DNA of 64,000 nucleotides, taken from NCBI RefSeq assembly GCF_016862195.1, contig NZ_BOMM01000001.1, positions 248,001-312,000 on the forward strand, read 5' to 3'. The notes below the pieces were generated by a model that did not search any database, had not been told where the DNA came from, and saw only the letters and a program-made list of their open reading frames with translations. Position numbers and translations under genes: made by a program. Below, one piece after another: positions 40,492 to 48,466 of this stretch. This DNA is from Paractinoplanes ferrugineus (GTDB lineage: Bacteria > Actinomycetota > Actinomycetes > Mycobacteriales > Micromonosporaceae). Positions within the stretch are counted from its first letter, which is position 1; the number at the start of each line of letters is the position of its first letter.

Positions 40492-41252
40492 ACTGGAACG
40501 TCCCGATCGCGGACCTTCTGGCGATCATGCTGGGTTCCGCCCGGACCGGGGCCTTCCTGATGATCAGCCCGCCGTTCAACTCGCGGTTCATCCCGGGGAA
40601 CGTCAAGGTGCTGCTGTCGATCGGGCTCACCCTGCCGCTCGCGCCGTACCTGCGGGGCACCATCCCGAGTCTGGAGACGGCCGACATCCTGGCCAGTGCC
40701 GCGCTGCAGGTCTTCGTGGGAGCCTCGCTCGGCTTCCTGGTGGCGATGCTGTTCGCCGCCCTGCAGGCGGCCGGTGACCTGCTCGACGTGTTCGGCGGGT
40801 TCACCCTGGCGATGGGTTACGACCCGCTGTCGATGAACCAGAGCTCGGTGTTCGGCCGGTTCTACAACCTGATCGCGGTCACCATCCTGTTCGCCACCGA
40901 GGGCCACCAGATGATCCTGCGCGGGTTCCTCCAGTCGTTCCGGACCATGCCGCTGAACCTGCACTTCGATCTGCCCACGCTCAGCCAGCTGCTGCTCAAG
41001 GGTCTCGGCGAGTTGTTCGTGGCGGCACTGCAGATCGCCGGCCCACTGGTGATCGTGCTGTTCCTCACCGACGTGGCGTTCGGCCTGCTCAACCGGGTCG
41101 CGCCGGCACTGAACGCGTTCCAGCTCGGGTTCCCGGCCAAGATCCTGGTGCTCCTGCTGCTCTCCGGGATGGCGATCACGCTGCTGCCTCCGGTCATCGA
41201 GTCGATCGTCGAGAAGGCGGTCACCGGCGTACTCAAATTGACCGGGGGTTGA
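40488..41252 (+). CDS. fliR: Flagellar export gate protein FliR
   Basis: A 254-residue multi-pass membrane protein: LGSARTGAFLMISPPFNSRFIPGNVKVLLSIGLTL, VFVGASLGFLVAMLFAALQAAGDLLD, QMILRGFLQSF, VLFLTDVAFGLLNRVAPALNAFQLGFPAKI. It completes the export pore with FliP (and FliQ). Its ATG overlaps the fliP stop, and flhB follows 12 nt later. Length and motifs are normal, so no fused FliQ is seen. Confidence 0.95.
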   Translation: MNWNVPIADLLAIMLGSARTGAFLMISPPFNSRFIPGNVKVLLSIGLTLPLAPYLRGTIPSLETADILASAALQVFVGASLGFLVAMLFAALQAAGDLLDVFGGFTLAMGYDPLSMNQSSVFGRFYNLIAVTILFATEGHQMILRGFLQSFRTMPLNLHFDLPTLSQLLLKGLGELFVAALQIAGPLVIVLFLTDVAFGLLNRVAPALNAFQLGFPAKILVLLLLSGMAITLLPPVIESIVEKAVTGVLKLTGG

Positions 41253-41264
41253 GGGTGGTGAGCC

Positions 41265-42356
41265 ATGTCCGGTGAGAAGACCGAACAGCCGACACCGCAG
41301 AAGCTCAAGAAGGCCAAGCGCGAGGGCCAGATCGGCCGCACCCAGGACATCGGGGCCTGGTTCGGCATGCTGGCCGCGAGCATCCTGCTGCCCCGCACCC
41401 TCAGCGCCGCGGTGCAGCACGCCGAGGAACTGTTCTCCCAGGTGCCCCAGGTGATCGACCGGCCCGAGCCGGCCATCGCGATGCGGATGCTCAAGGATGC
41501 CGGGTTCGGCATCGCCTGGGCGGTGCTGCCGCTGGCCGGCACGCTGATGCTGGTCGGCATCGCGTCGGCGGGCGCGCAGGGCGGCATCCGGGTCGCCACC
41601 AAGCTGTTCATCCCGAAGTTCAACCGGCTCAACCCGCTGCCCGGCATCAAGAAGATGTTCGGCCCGCAGGCCCTCTGGGAGGCGGTCAAGGCCCTGGTCA
41701 AGACGGCGGTGCTGGCCGCCGTGCTGTACACCACGACCAAGGACAAGATCCCGATCCTGATGACCGCCGGTCAGTTGCCGCTCGGCTCGCTGGTGTCGGT
41801 GGTCAAGGACTCCACCCTCGGCCTGATCCGGGCCGCCGCCGCGGCCGGCATCGTGATGGCCGCCGCCGACTATTTCGTGGTGCGCCGCCGCACCAACAAG
41901 CAGCTGCGGATGACCAAGGAAGAGGTCAAGCAGGAGAACAAGAACGCCGATGGCGACCCGCTGGTCAAGGCCCAGATCCGGGCCCGGCAGATGGCGATGT
42001 CCCGGAACCGGCAGATGGCCGACATCCCGATGGCCGACGTGGTGCTGGTGAACCCGACGCACGTGGCCGTGGCACTGCGCTACGAGCCGACCAAGGGCGC
42101 GCCTCGGGTGGTGGCCAAGGGCCAGGGCCCGATCGCCACCAAGATCCGGGAGATCGCCCTGGAAGCGCGGGTTCCGCTGGTCCAGGACGTGCCGCTGGCT
42201 CGGGCCATGCACCAGAACGTCGAGGTGGGGGCGGAGATCCCGGCCGAGTTCTTCGGTGCGGTGGCCAAGGTGCTCGCCTTCGTGATGAGCCTGAAGGCGC
42301 GGGGCTCGGCGGCAGGAATGCACCGCAACCCCAATTCTGCCTCATCAGCCGCATAA
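41265..42356 (+). CDS. flhB: Flagellar export switch protein FlhB
   Basis: A 363-residue protein with an N-terminal GEKTEQPTPQKLKKAKREGQI, four transmembrane helices and a cytoplasmic C-terminal domain. The autocleavage site NPTH is at N263-H266 (DVVLVNPTHVAVALRYEP), with GQGPIATKIREIALEARVPLVQDVPLARAM after it. Cleavage switches export from rod/hook to filament substrates. It is followed by a structured leader before flhA. Confidence 0.96.
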   Translation: MSGEKTEQPTPQKLKKAKREGQIGRTQDIGAWFGMLAASILLPRTLSAAVQHAEELFSQVPQVIDRPEPAIAMRMLKDAGFGIAWAVLPLAGTLMLVGIASAGAQGGIRVATKLFIPKFNRLNPLPGIKKMFGPQALWEAVKALVKTAVLAAVLYTTTKDKIPILMTAGQLPLGSLVSVVKDSTLGLIRAAAAAGIVMAAADYFVVRRRTNKQLRMTKEEVKQENKNADGDPLVKAQIRARQMAMSRNRQMADIPMADVVLVNPTHVAVALRYEPTKGAPRVVAKGQGPIATKIREIALEARVPLVQDVPLARAMHQNVEVGAEIPAEFFGAVAKVLAFVMSLKARGSAAGMHRNPNSASSAA

Positions 42357-42375
42357 CCGAGTTTTCAGGAGATTT

Positions 42376-42416
42376 CCTCACATGCGTCCCTCGAAAGAGG
42401 GAGACTCTGCGTGAGG
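42376..42416 (+). promoter_or_regulatory. Structured element between flhB and flhA
   Basis: CCTCAC (42376-42381) pairs with GTGAGG (42411-42416); within it CCCTC pairs with GAGGG (42388-42401) around a GAAA tetraloop. It lies in the only sizeable gap (92 bp) in the fliM-flhF operon and could be an RNA control or processing point. Confidence 0.45.
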
Positions 42417-42448
42417 GGTGAGGTACACCCTGTGCTCGGGAAGGTGCC

Positions 42449-44503
42449 GTGAAAAAGCGCAACATCAGTCGACTGGCCGTACCCGTCGGGGTCATCGGCA
42501 TCATCATCATGATGGTCGTCCCGTTGCCGACGTTCCTCCTCGACCTCTTGATCGCGCTCAACATCACCGCCGCCCTGCTCATCCTGCTGACCAGCATGTT
42601 CGTCGAGAAACCGCTGGACTTCGCGGTCTTCCCGGCGCTGCTGCTGGTGGCCACGCTGTTCCGGCTGGCACTCAACATCAGCGCCACCCGGCTGGTGCTG
42701 CGCGACGGTGACGCGGGCAAGGTGATCCACGCGTTCGGCAGCTTCGTGGTCGGCGGCAATCTGGTGATCGGCCTGGTGATCTTCCTGATCCTGGTGATCG
42801 TCCAGATGGTCGTGGTGACCAAGGGTGCCGAGCGGGTCGCCGAGGTCGGCGCCCGGTTCACCCTCGACGCCATGCCCGGTAAGCAGATGGCCATCGACGC
42901 CGACCTCAACGCCGGTCTGATCGACGAGGACCAGGCCAAGAAGCGCCGCGCCGAGGTGGCCGCCGAGGCCGAGTTCTACGGCGCGATGGACGGTGGCTCC
43001 AAGTTCGTCAAGGGCGACGCCATCGCGGCCGTCATCATCACCCTGGTCAACCTGGTCGGTGGATTCGCCATCGGCCTGATCCAGCAGGGCATGTCGGCCG
43101 GCGACGCGATGAACCACTACAGCATGCTCAGCGTCGGCGACGGCCTGGTCTCCCAGGTGCCGGCCCTGCTGCTCTCGGTCGCCACCGGTCTGATCGTGAC
43201 CCGCTCGGCCACCTCCGGCGACATGGGTTCCAGCGTCACCGCCCAGCTCGGCCAGAACAAGCTCGCGCTGCGCATCGCCGGTGGTGCCGCGCTCGCCCTC
43301 TGCGTCATCCCCGGTCTGCCCAAGGTCCCGTTCCTGATCATCGGGGTGGCGGTGCTGGCGATCGCCCAGCGGGTCAAGGAACCGGAACCGGAGGCCGACG
43401 CCGCCGCGGCCGCGGCCGCCGCCGAGGCCGTCGACATGCCGGCCCCCGACTCGCCCGAGCAACTGCTCGGCGAGATGCGGGTCGACCCGCTCGAACTCGC
43501 CCTCTCACCCGACCTCGTCGACCTCGTCGACACGAGCAGCGGCGACCTGCTCGACCGGGTTCGCGCCCTGCGCCGCAAGATGGCCATGGAACTGGGCGTG
43601 ATCATGCCGCCCGTACGCACCCGGGACGACCTGGACCTGCCGCTGTCCTCGTACGCGATCCGGATCTCCGGGGTCGACGCGGGAACCGGCGAGGCCCCAC
43701 CCGGCACCGTGCTGGCGATCGGGGACGGCCTGCACGGGCTGCCCGGCCGCGCCGGTGTCGAACCGGTCTTCGGCCTGCCCGGCAAATGGGTGCCGGCCGA
43801 ACTGCACTATCAGGCCGAGCTCTCCGGAGCCACGGTCGTGGACCGGGCCAGCGTGATCATCACGCACCTGGCCGAGGTCGTCCGCAGCAACGCGAGCCGA
43901 TTGCTCGGCCGCGAAGACGTCCGGGCGCTTACCGAGATGGTGAAGCGTTCGCACCCGGTCGTCGTGGAGGAACTGACCCCGGCTGTGCTCAGCCTCGGTC
44001 AGATCCAAAAAGTGCTGCAGGCCATGCTGGACGAGGGCGTGCCCATCCGCGACCTGGTCCGAATCTTCGAGGCGCTCTCCCTGAGAGCGAAGGTCTCCGT
44101 CGACCAGGACAGCCTGGTGGAGTCGGCGCGCGCCGCACTCGGCCCGGCCATCGCCGCCCAGTACGTCGCGGGCGGACGGCTCACGGTGATCACCCTCGAT
44201 CCGATGCTCGAGCAACAACTGCTCGAATCGTTGCGGCCCAGCGAGACGGGAGCCTTCATGGCGATCGACGGATTGCGCGCCGAGGCGATCGTCACGGAGG
44301 CCGCCCGCCTGGCCGAGACCGCCGAGCAACAGGGCTTGACGCCCGTGCTCGCCTGCTCGCCACAGCTGCGGCTCCCACTGATGCGACTGCTCCGCGCCGG
44401 CTCCCGCCGGGTGCAGGTGCTGTCGTACGGCGAAATCTCTGGTTCCACAGCACAGATCGAGACGATAGGGGTGGTGAACGGTGCCTACGCGGGTGCTGCT
44501 TGA
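42449..44503 (+). CDS. flhA: Flagellar export protein FlhA
   Basis: The 684-residue product has the FHIPEP N-terminus: eight helices (LDLLIALNITAALLILLTSMFVEKPLDF, VFPALLLVATLFRLALNISATRLVL), the cytoplasmic loop FTLDAMPGKQMAIDADLNAGLIDEDQAKKRR, then DGAMDGGSKFVKGDAIAA and GLVSQVPALLLSVATGLIVTRS. A large cytoplasmic domain binds chaperone-substrate complexes. GTG 42449 is used. The 3' end overlaps the flhF-like gene by 23 bp. Confidence 0.97.
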   Translation: MKKRNISRLAVPVGVIGIIIMMVVPLPTFLLDLLIALNITAALLILLTSMFVEKPLDFAVFPALLLVATLFRLALNISATRLVLRDGDAGKVIHAFGSFVVGGNLVIGLVIFLILVIVQMVVVTKGAERVAEVGARFTLDAMPGKQMAIDADLNAGLIDEDQAKKRRAEVAAEAEFYGAMDGGSKFVKGDAIAAVIITLVNLVGGFAIGLIQQGMSAGDAMNHYSMLSVGDGLVSQVPALLLSVATGLIVTRSATSGDMGSSVTAQLGQNKLALRIAGGAALALCVIPGLPKVPFLIIGVAVLAIAQRVKEPEPEADAAAAAAAAEAVDMPAPDSPEQLLGEMRVDPLELALSPDLVDLVDTSSGDLLDRVRALRRKMAMELGVIMPPVRTRDDLDLPLSSYAIRISGVDAGTGEAPPGTVLAIGDGLHGLPGRAGVEPVFGLPGKWVPAELHYQAELSGATVVDRASVIITHLAEVVRSNASRLLGREDVRALTEMVKRSHPVVVEELTPAVLSLGQIQKVLQAMLDEGVPIRDLVRIFEALSLRAKVSVDQDSLVESARAALGPAIAAQYVAGGRLTVITLDPMLEQQLLESLRPSETGAFMAIDGLRAEAIVTEAARLAETAEQQGLTPVLACSPQLRLPLMRLLRAGSRRVQVLSYGEISGSTAQIETIGVVNGAYAGAA

Positions 44504-46067
44504 GGGACCGGCCATCGAGCCATTGTTGGCTCAGGTACGTGATGAGTACGGCTCCGGTGTCCGGATCATCTCAGCCGACAAGGTCCGCAGTGGCGGAGTC
44601 GGGGGCTTCTTCGCGAAGCAGCATTACGAGCTTTCCGTGGAGGTGCCGGACCCGAACGAGGACAGGACTGACATGGCGAAACGGACAACGACCGGGGAGA
44701 CCGGCCACACGCTGGAACGACTTCTGGAACGGGCCGAATCGCAGGATCGGCTCGACGAACCGGCCCGCCCGGCGGCCCGGAACGTGACACCTGCCGCTTT
44801 CGGTCAGGTGCGGCCCGGGGAGACGACGTTCTCCCGGCCGCCCCGCCCGGCCGCGGTGCCACGGCCGGCCGAGGACGACAACTTCGGCGCCGACGAGGGA
44901 CGGGGTGCCGCGCACAGCGACACCAATGCGGCCTTCGCCGAGCTGATGGCGGGTCTGAGCCAGACCGGGCACGCGCCCCAGCCGGACGAGGAACGTCACC
45001 CTCCCCGGCCGAAGGCGACGTCACCGCTGCGGGGCGAGGACACGCCGACGGTGCGCCCGTTCCGGCCCGCCGCGACCACCGAGGCCGCGGTGAACCACCC
45101 GCCGAAGCCGACCATGCCGGTCGCGTCGGCTCCGCCCGCGCCGGTTCCCGAGCCGGTGCACGTCGCCCAGCACGCGGCGCCGACCGTCACTCAGCCGAGC
45201 CTGGCCGAGCGCATCGGGGGTCTCGGGGCGAGTGAGGTCGAGATCGACGAGACGCCCATCGAGGCGATCGAGGAGCCGGTGACCCCGGCCCCCTCGGTGG
45301 CCGAGGCGTTCGGGCTGAAGCCGATCGCGCCGAGCACGCCGGTCGCACCGGTCGCCCCGGTGGCCGACAGCGACCCGGTCATCCGCAACCTCATGTCGGT
45401 CGGCATGCCGGCGGAGATGGCCAACCAGATCACCGGTGCGGACACGTACGCGGGGGTGCTCAGCGTGCTGGCCGCGCGGCCCTCGGCGCCGGGCATCCCG
45501 GACGGTCCGGGCGAGATCCTGGTGCTGGCGGGGGACATCAACCTCGGCGTACCGATCGCGCGGCACCTGCTCGACCAGATCGGCGTGCCGGAGAACCACC
45601 TGCTGCTGGCCGCCCCGTCGGTCGCCGGCACCGGGCTGCACTCGTCCCGGCTGATCCCGAACCGGGATGCCGCCGAGTCGCGTGTGGACAAGCTGCACAA
45701 CGCCGAGCAGGCCTGGGTCGTCGTGCTGGACTCGCCGGTCGGGGGCACCGACCCGCTGTGGGTCAACGAGATGTGCGACGCGATCGGCGCCACCGCGGTC
45801 TGGGCGATCGTCGACGCCACCCGCAAGACCGCCGACACGGCTCGCCACCTGCGTACGCTCGGCGAGGTCGAGGCGCTCGTGGTGCACGGCGTGGAGCTCA
45901 CCCAGGACCCGGCCTCGGTTCTCGGCCTGGACCTGCCGATCTACTCGCTTGACGGTAAGCCGGCCACCCCGCACGCCTGGGCTGCCATGCTCTGCGCGCG
46001 GATCGCCACCGAGGTGATGCCGGTAGCGGCGCCGCCTCGCCGGGCCGTACGCCCGGTGCGGCAGTGA
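44481..46067 (+). CDS. FlhF-like protein with degenerate NG (GTPase) domain
   Basis: The 528-residue product opens like FlhF: TRVLLEGPAIEPLLAQVRDEYGSGVRIISADKVRSGGVGGFFAKQHYELSVEV. A long Pro/Ala-rich linker (about 70-330) follows. The C-terminal domain looks like an SRP-type NG domain: N-domain helices (PVIRNLMSVGMPAEMANQI), then GEILVLAGDINLGVPIARHLLDQIG where a P-loop should be (about residues 351-357). The DTAGR-like position reads VLDSPVGGTDP. No GTP-binding motif survives, so it may be a structural partner rather than a GTPase. No flhG is adjacent. GTG 44481 start. Confidence 0.7.
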   Translation: MPTRVLLEGPAIEPLLAQVRDEYGSGVRIISADKVRSGGVGGFFAKQHYELSVEVPDPNEDRTDMAKRTTTGETGHTLERLLERAESQDRLDEPARPAARNVTPAAFGQVRPGETTFSRPPRPAAVPRPAEDDNFGADEGRGAAHSDTNAAFAELMAGLSQTGHAPQPDEERHPPRPKATSPLRGEDTPTVRPFRPAATTEAAVNHPPKPTMPVASAPPAPVPEPVHVAQHAAPTVTQPSLAERIGGLGASEVEIDETPIEAIEEPVTPAPSVAEAFGLKPIAPSTPVAPVAPVADSDPVIRNLMSVGMPAEMANQITGADTYAGVLSVLAARPSAPGIPDGPGEILVLAGDINLGVPIARHLLDQIGVPENHLLLAAPSVAGTGLHSSRLIPNRDAAESRVDKLHNAEQAWVVVLDSPVGGTDPLWVNEMCDAIGATAVWAIVDATRKTADTARHLRTLGEVEALVVHGVELTQDPASVLGLDLPIYSLDGKPATPHAWAAMLCARIATEVMPVAAPPRRAVRPVRQ

Positions 46068-46306
46068 TCCGTCCGTCGGTCCTGCTGTTCGCGTTGGTGA
46101 TCAGCGCCCCGGCACTGTACCGGTACGTGCTCGACCAGCTGGACCTCACCGACGTGTTCATCCGGTTCATCATCGCGGTGCCGATCGCGGCACTGTTGTT
46201 GGCCGCGTTGCGATTCGTCACGGCGGGGTACGGGCGCAACGGCGACGGAGGGGAAGCCACCGCTGTCACGCCCACCCCGACCGAGAGGCACGAAAGACCG
46301 GCCTGA
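46064..46306 (+). CDS. Small two-helix membrane protein ending the export operon
   Basis: An 80-residue protein with two predicted helices: PSVLLFALVISAPALYRYVL (4-23) and FIIAVPIAALLLAALRFV (about 34-51), then a hydrophilic Thr/Pro/Glu tail. GTG 46064 overlaps the flhF-like stop by 4 nt (GTGA), so it is translated as part of the operon. No family is recognised. It is the size of FliQ but lacks FliQ's loop motif; see findings. Confidence 0.65.
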   Translation: MIRPSVLLFALVISAPALYRYVLDQLDLTDVFIRFIIAVPIAALLLAALRFVTAGYGRNGDGGEATAVTPTPTERHERPA

Positions 46307-46314
46307 GGAAACGA

Positions 46315-46351
46315 CGAAGCCGGTGGACACGGTTGGTGTCCACCGGCTTCG
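46315..46351. terminator. Perfect bidirectional terminator between convergent operons
   Basis: Sixteen base pairs (46315-46330 with 46336-46351, reading GAAGCCGGTGGACAC on the left arm) around GGTTG. It sits between the rightward export operon and the 3' end of fliK on the other strand and can act for both. Confidence 0.9.
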
Positions 46352-46357
46352 CTGGGT

Positions 46358-48445
46358 CTACGCCTGGATGTCGATCCGGCTGTTGCCGGGCGCGCGACGC
46401 GGCACGGTGGCCGGCTCGGTAGCCGGGGTGTTCGGTCCGTTCGACCCGCCGTCCCGCTGTCCGCCTCCCGGCCGGCCCGGTGCCGAGAACTGCTGCCGCG
46501 CCTGCTCCTGCTGGGCGTTGCCCTGCCGCAGGTCCAGGTTGCAGTTGCCGAAGCCGGCGTCCTCGAGCTCCCGGCGCAGATCGCCGAGCGCGTTACGCAG
46601 CGCGTCGGTCCCCGCATCGGTGGTTCCGGTCAGTTGCAGGTTGATGTCGCCGTTGCGGATCTCGGCCACCACCTGCACCGGTCCGAGGTCGGCCGGATGC
46701 AGGTTGACGGTCAGCCGGTGGATGCCGTCGGCCTCCAGCCGCAGCGGCGTGATCCGCATCGCCATCTGGGCGGCGGCGGGGTGCAGCGGGGCCTGCGGCG
46801 CGGTCGGTGGCGCGGCCGGGGCGGTGGGCGCGGCCGGCGTGGTGGCCTGCGGTCCGGTCACCCCAGCAAGACCGGCCTGCCCGAGTACGCCCGGAGCAGT
46901 CGTCCCGTCCGGTGCGATCCCCGGGGTGGTCGCCACGGCCGGCGGCATGCCGGTGGTGGCCTCGGGAGTGGCCCGGTCGGGTTGCGCGCCGACGGGAGCC
47001 GGCGGCCCGGTGGGGGCGTCCGGAGCGGCTTGCGGTGCTTGGCTAGGACCCTGGGCCGGCGTGGTCGGAGCGGGCGCCGGGGCGGCCGGCTGGATGGTCG
47101 CGGCCGGACCCGGAGCCGGGGTGGTCGCCGGGGCCGGCTGGGCCGGAGCGGGCGTCGTCGTGCTCGGCTGGGTCGGTGCCGCGGTGGTCGCCGGCGCGCC
47201 GGTCGGGCCGCCGAGTTGGGCGTCGGGTTGGGCGCCCGGCCGGGCCGCGAGTTGGCCCACGGCTTGCGCCTCCGATCCGGTCCGTCCGGCTTGGCCGAGC
47301 TCCGCGGCCAGGGCCTGGCCGGCTGGGCCGGTTCCGGCGCCGGTCACCGGCTTGCCGGAGGCGTCCCGGAGGTCGCCGGCCGGCAGGTTCGCGACCTCGG
47401 CCGAGGTCGCGGCGGTGGTCTGCGGACCGGTGGCCGGCTTGGCGGCCGGGGTGGCCGGGCGGCCGTCGGGCGAGACGCCGCCGACCCCGGAGACAGTGCC
47501 GGTCGTGCCCGCCGCTTGTCCCGGCGCCGGTGTCTGGGCCTGCACCTGGGCCTGCACCTGGGCCTGGGCCGATTGCGCGGCAGTCGCCGCGAGCGGGCCG
47601 GCCGTGGCGGGCGTGGGCAGGGGCTGAGTTTCCCCGGTCTTGGCGTCTGCGGGCGGGGCCGTCGCCGGGTCCGTCTTCGTCGCGTCCCCGGCCTGGTCGG
47701 CGTCGGCGGTCTTGGCCTCATCGGTCTTCGGGTCGCTCTTGGCCTGCGTCACCTCGGGCCGGTCGCGATCCATGTCGCTCCGGTCGGTCCGGGCGCGGTC
47801 GTCGGCGGCGCGGCGGCTGTCCGGCCGGTCCGCTGCCGACCGGTCGCCGGCCGCTCGATCGGCGGCCGTCCGGTCCATGTCGGCCCGGCTCGCATCCGCT
47901 CGGTCCGCGGCCGTCCGGCTCGCGCCGGCCCGGTTCGTGTCGGCCCGGTTCGCGTCGGCCCGGTCGGCGTCCGCGCGGCGGGTGGCGGCGTCGGCGGCGC
48001 GGGCGGCGGCGGCCCGGTTGACGGCCTCCCGCGACTGGGCGCCGCGGTTGGCGACGGCCCGGTCCCCGGCCCGCTCGTCGGCGGCCCGACTCGCGGCGCG
48101 GTCATCGGCCGCACGACCGGCGGCCCGATCGGTGGTAGCCCGGTCGGTGGCGGCCCGGTCGGTGGCGGCCCGGTTGGCGGCCACCCGGTCCAGCGAGGCC
48201 CGGGCCGCGGCGGTCCGGTCGGCGTCGGCGCGAGCCGCTCGTGCGATGCCGGCCCGCTCGGCCGTCTCCGGGGCGGTGGCCCGTCGCGCCGAGCTGGCGT
48301 CGTCCTCGTCGCGATCCGGCCGGTCCAGCGCCGCCGTCAGCGCCGAACCGAACTCGTCGCCGCCGTCCCGCTTACCGCTGGTCCGGCGTCCGTGATCGAT
48401 GATGTTCGGGCGATCCGCTCCGGTGACGGAACTCGGCGTCTTCAT
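46358..48445 (-). CDS. fliK: Flagellar hook-length control protein FliK with pentapeptide-repeat N-terminus
   Basis: The 695-residue product has a C-terminal Flg_hook domain: LRLEADGIHRLTVNLHPADLGPVQVVAEI, DALRNALGDLRRELEDAGF and DLRQG. The middle is Ala/Pro/Thr/Gln-rich, as for a molecular ruler. Residues about 66-228 are built from a five-residue RAxxD-like repeat, 15-nt period, with abundant Arg and Asp. It is longer than typical FliK (about 400). It is the last gene of the fliJ unit and overlaps no neighbour; a terminator follows. Confidence 0.85.
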   Translation of the reverse strand: MKTPSSVTGADRPNIIDHGRRTSGKRDGGDEFGSALTAALDRPDRDEDDASSARRATAPETAERAGIARAARADADRTAAARASLDRVAANRAATDRAATDRATTDRAAGRAADDRAASRAADERAGDRAVANRGAQSREAVNRAAAARAADAATRRADADRADANRADTNRAGASRTAADRADASRADMDRTAADRAAGDRSAADRPDSRRAADDRARTDRSDMDRDRPEVTQAKSDPKTDEAKTADADQAGDATKTDPATAPPADAKTGETQPLPTPATAGPLAATAAQSAQAQVQAQVQAQTPAPGQAAGTTGTVSGVGGVSPDGRPATPAAKPATGPQTTAATSAEVANLPAGDLRDASGKPVTGAGTGPAGQALAAELGQAGRTGSEAQAVGQLAARPGAQPDAQLGGPTGAPATTAAPTQPSTTTPAPAQPAPATTPAPGPAATIQPAAPAPAPTTPAQGPSQAPQAAPDAPTGPPAPVGAQPDRATPEATTGMPPAVATTPGIAPDGTTAPGVLGQAGLAGVTGPQATTPAAPTAPAAPPTAPQAPLHPAAAQMAMRITPLRLEADGIHRLTVNLHPADLGPVQVVAEIRNGDINLQLTGTTDAGTDALRNALGDLRRELEDAGFGNCNLDLRQGNAQQEQARQQFSAPGRPGGGQRDGGSNGPNTPATEPATVPRRAPGNSRIDIQA
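47762..48250 (-). repeat. 15-bp-period coding repeat within fliK
   Basis: Units such as DRAAT, DRATT, NRADA and DRADA repeat about 30 times, with Arg and Asp kept in phase. The DNA shows matching CGGTCGGTGG- and GGCCCGGTCG-type period-15 repeats, suitable for slippage expansion or contraction. Confidence 0.8.
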
Positions 48446-48466
48446 GCGGCTCTCCTTGGAAGATGA

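Noticed and set aside
46064-46306. The small membrane protein as FliQ
   Set aside because: It lacks the FliQ Q..T..IQ(D/E).T(L/I) loop motif, the helix spacing differs, and it is at the wrong place in the operon.
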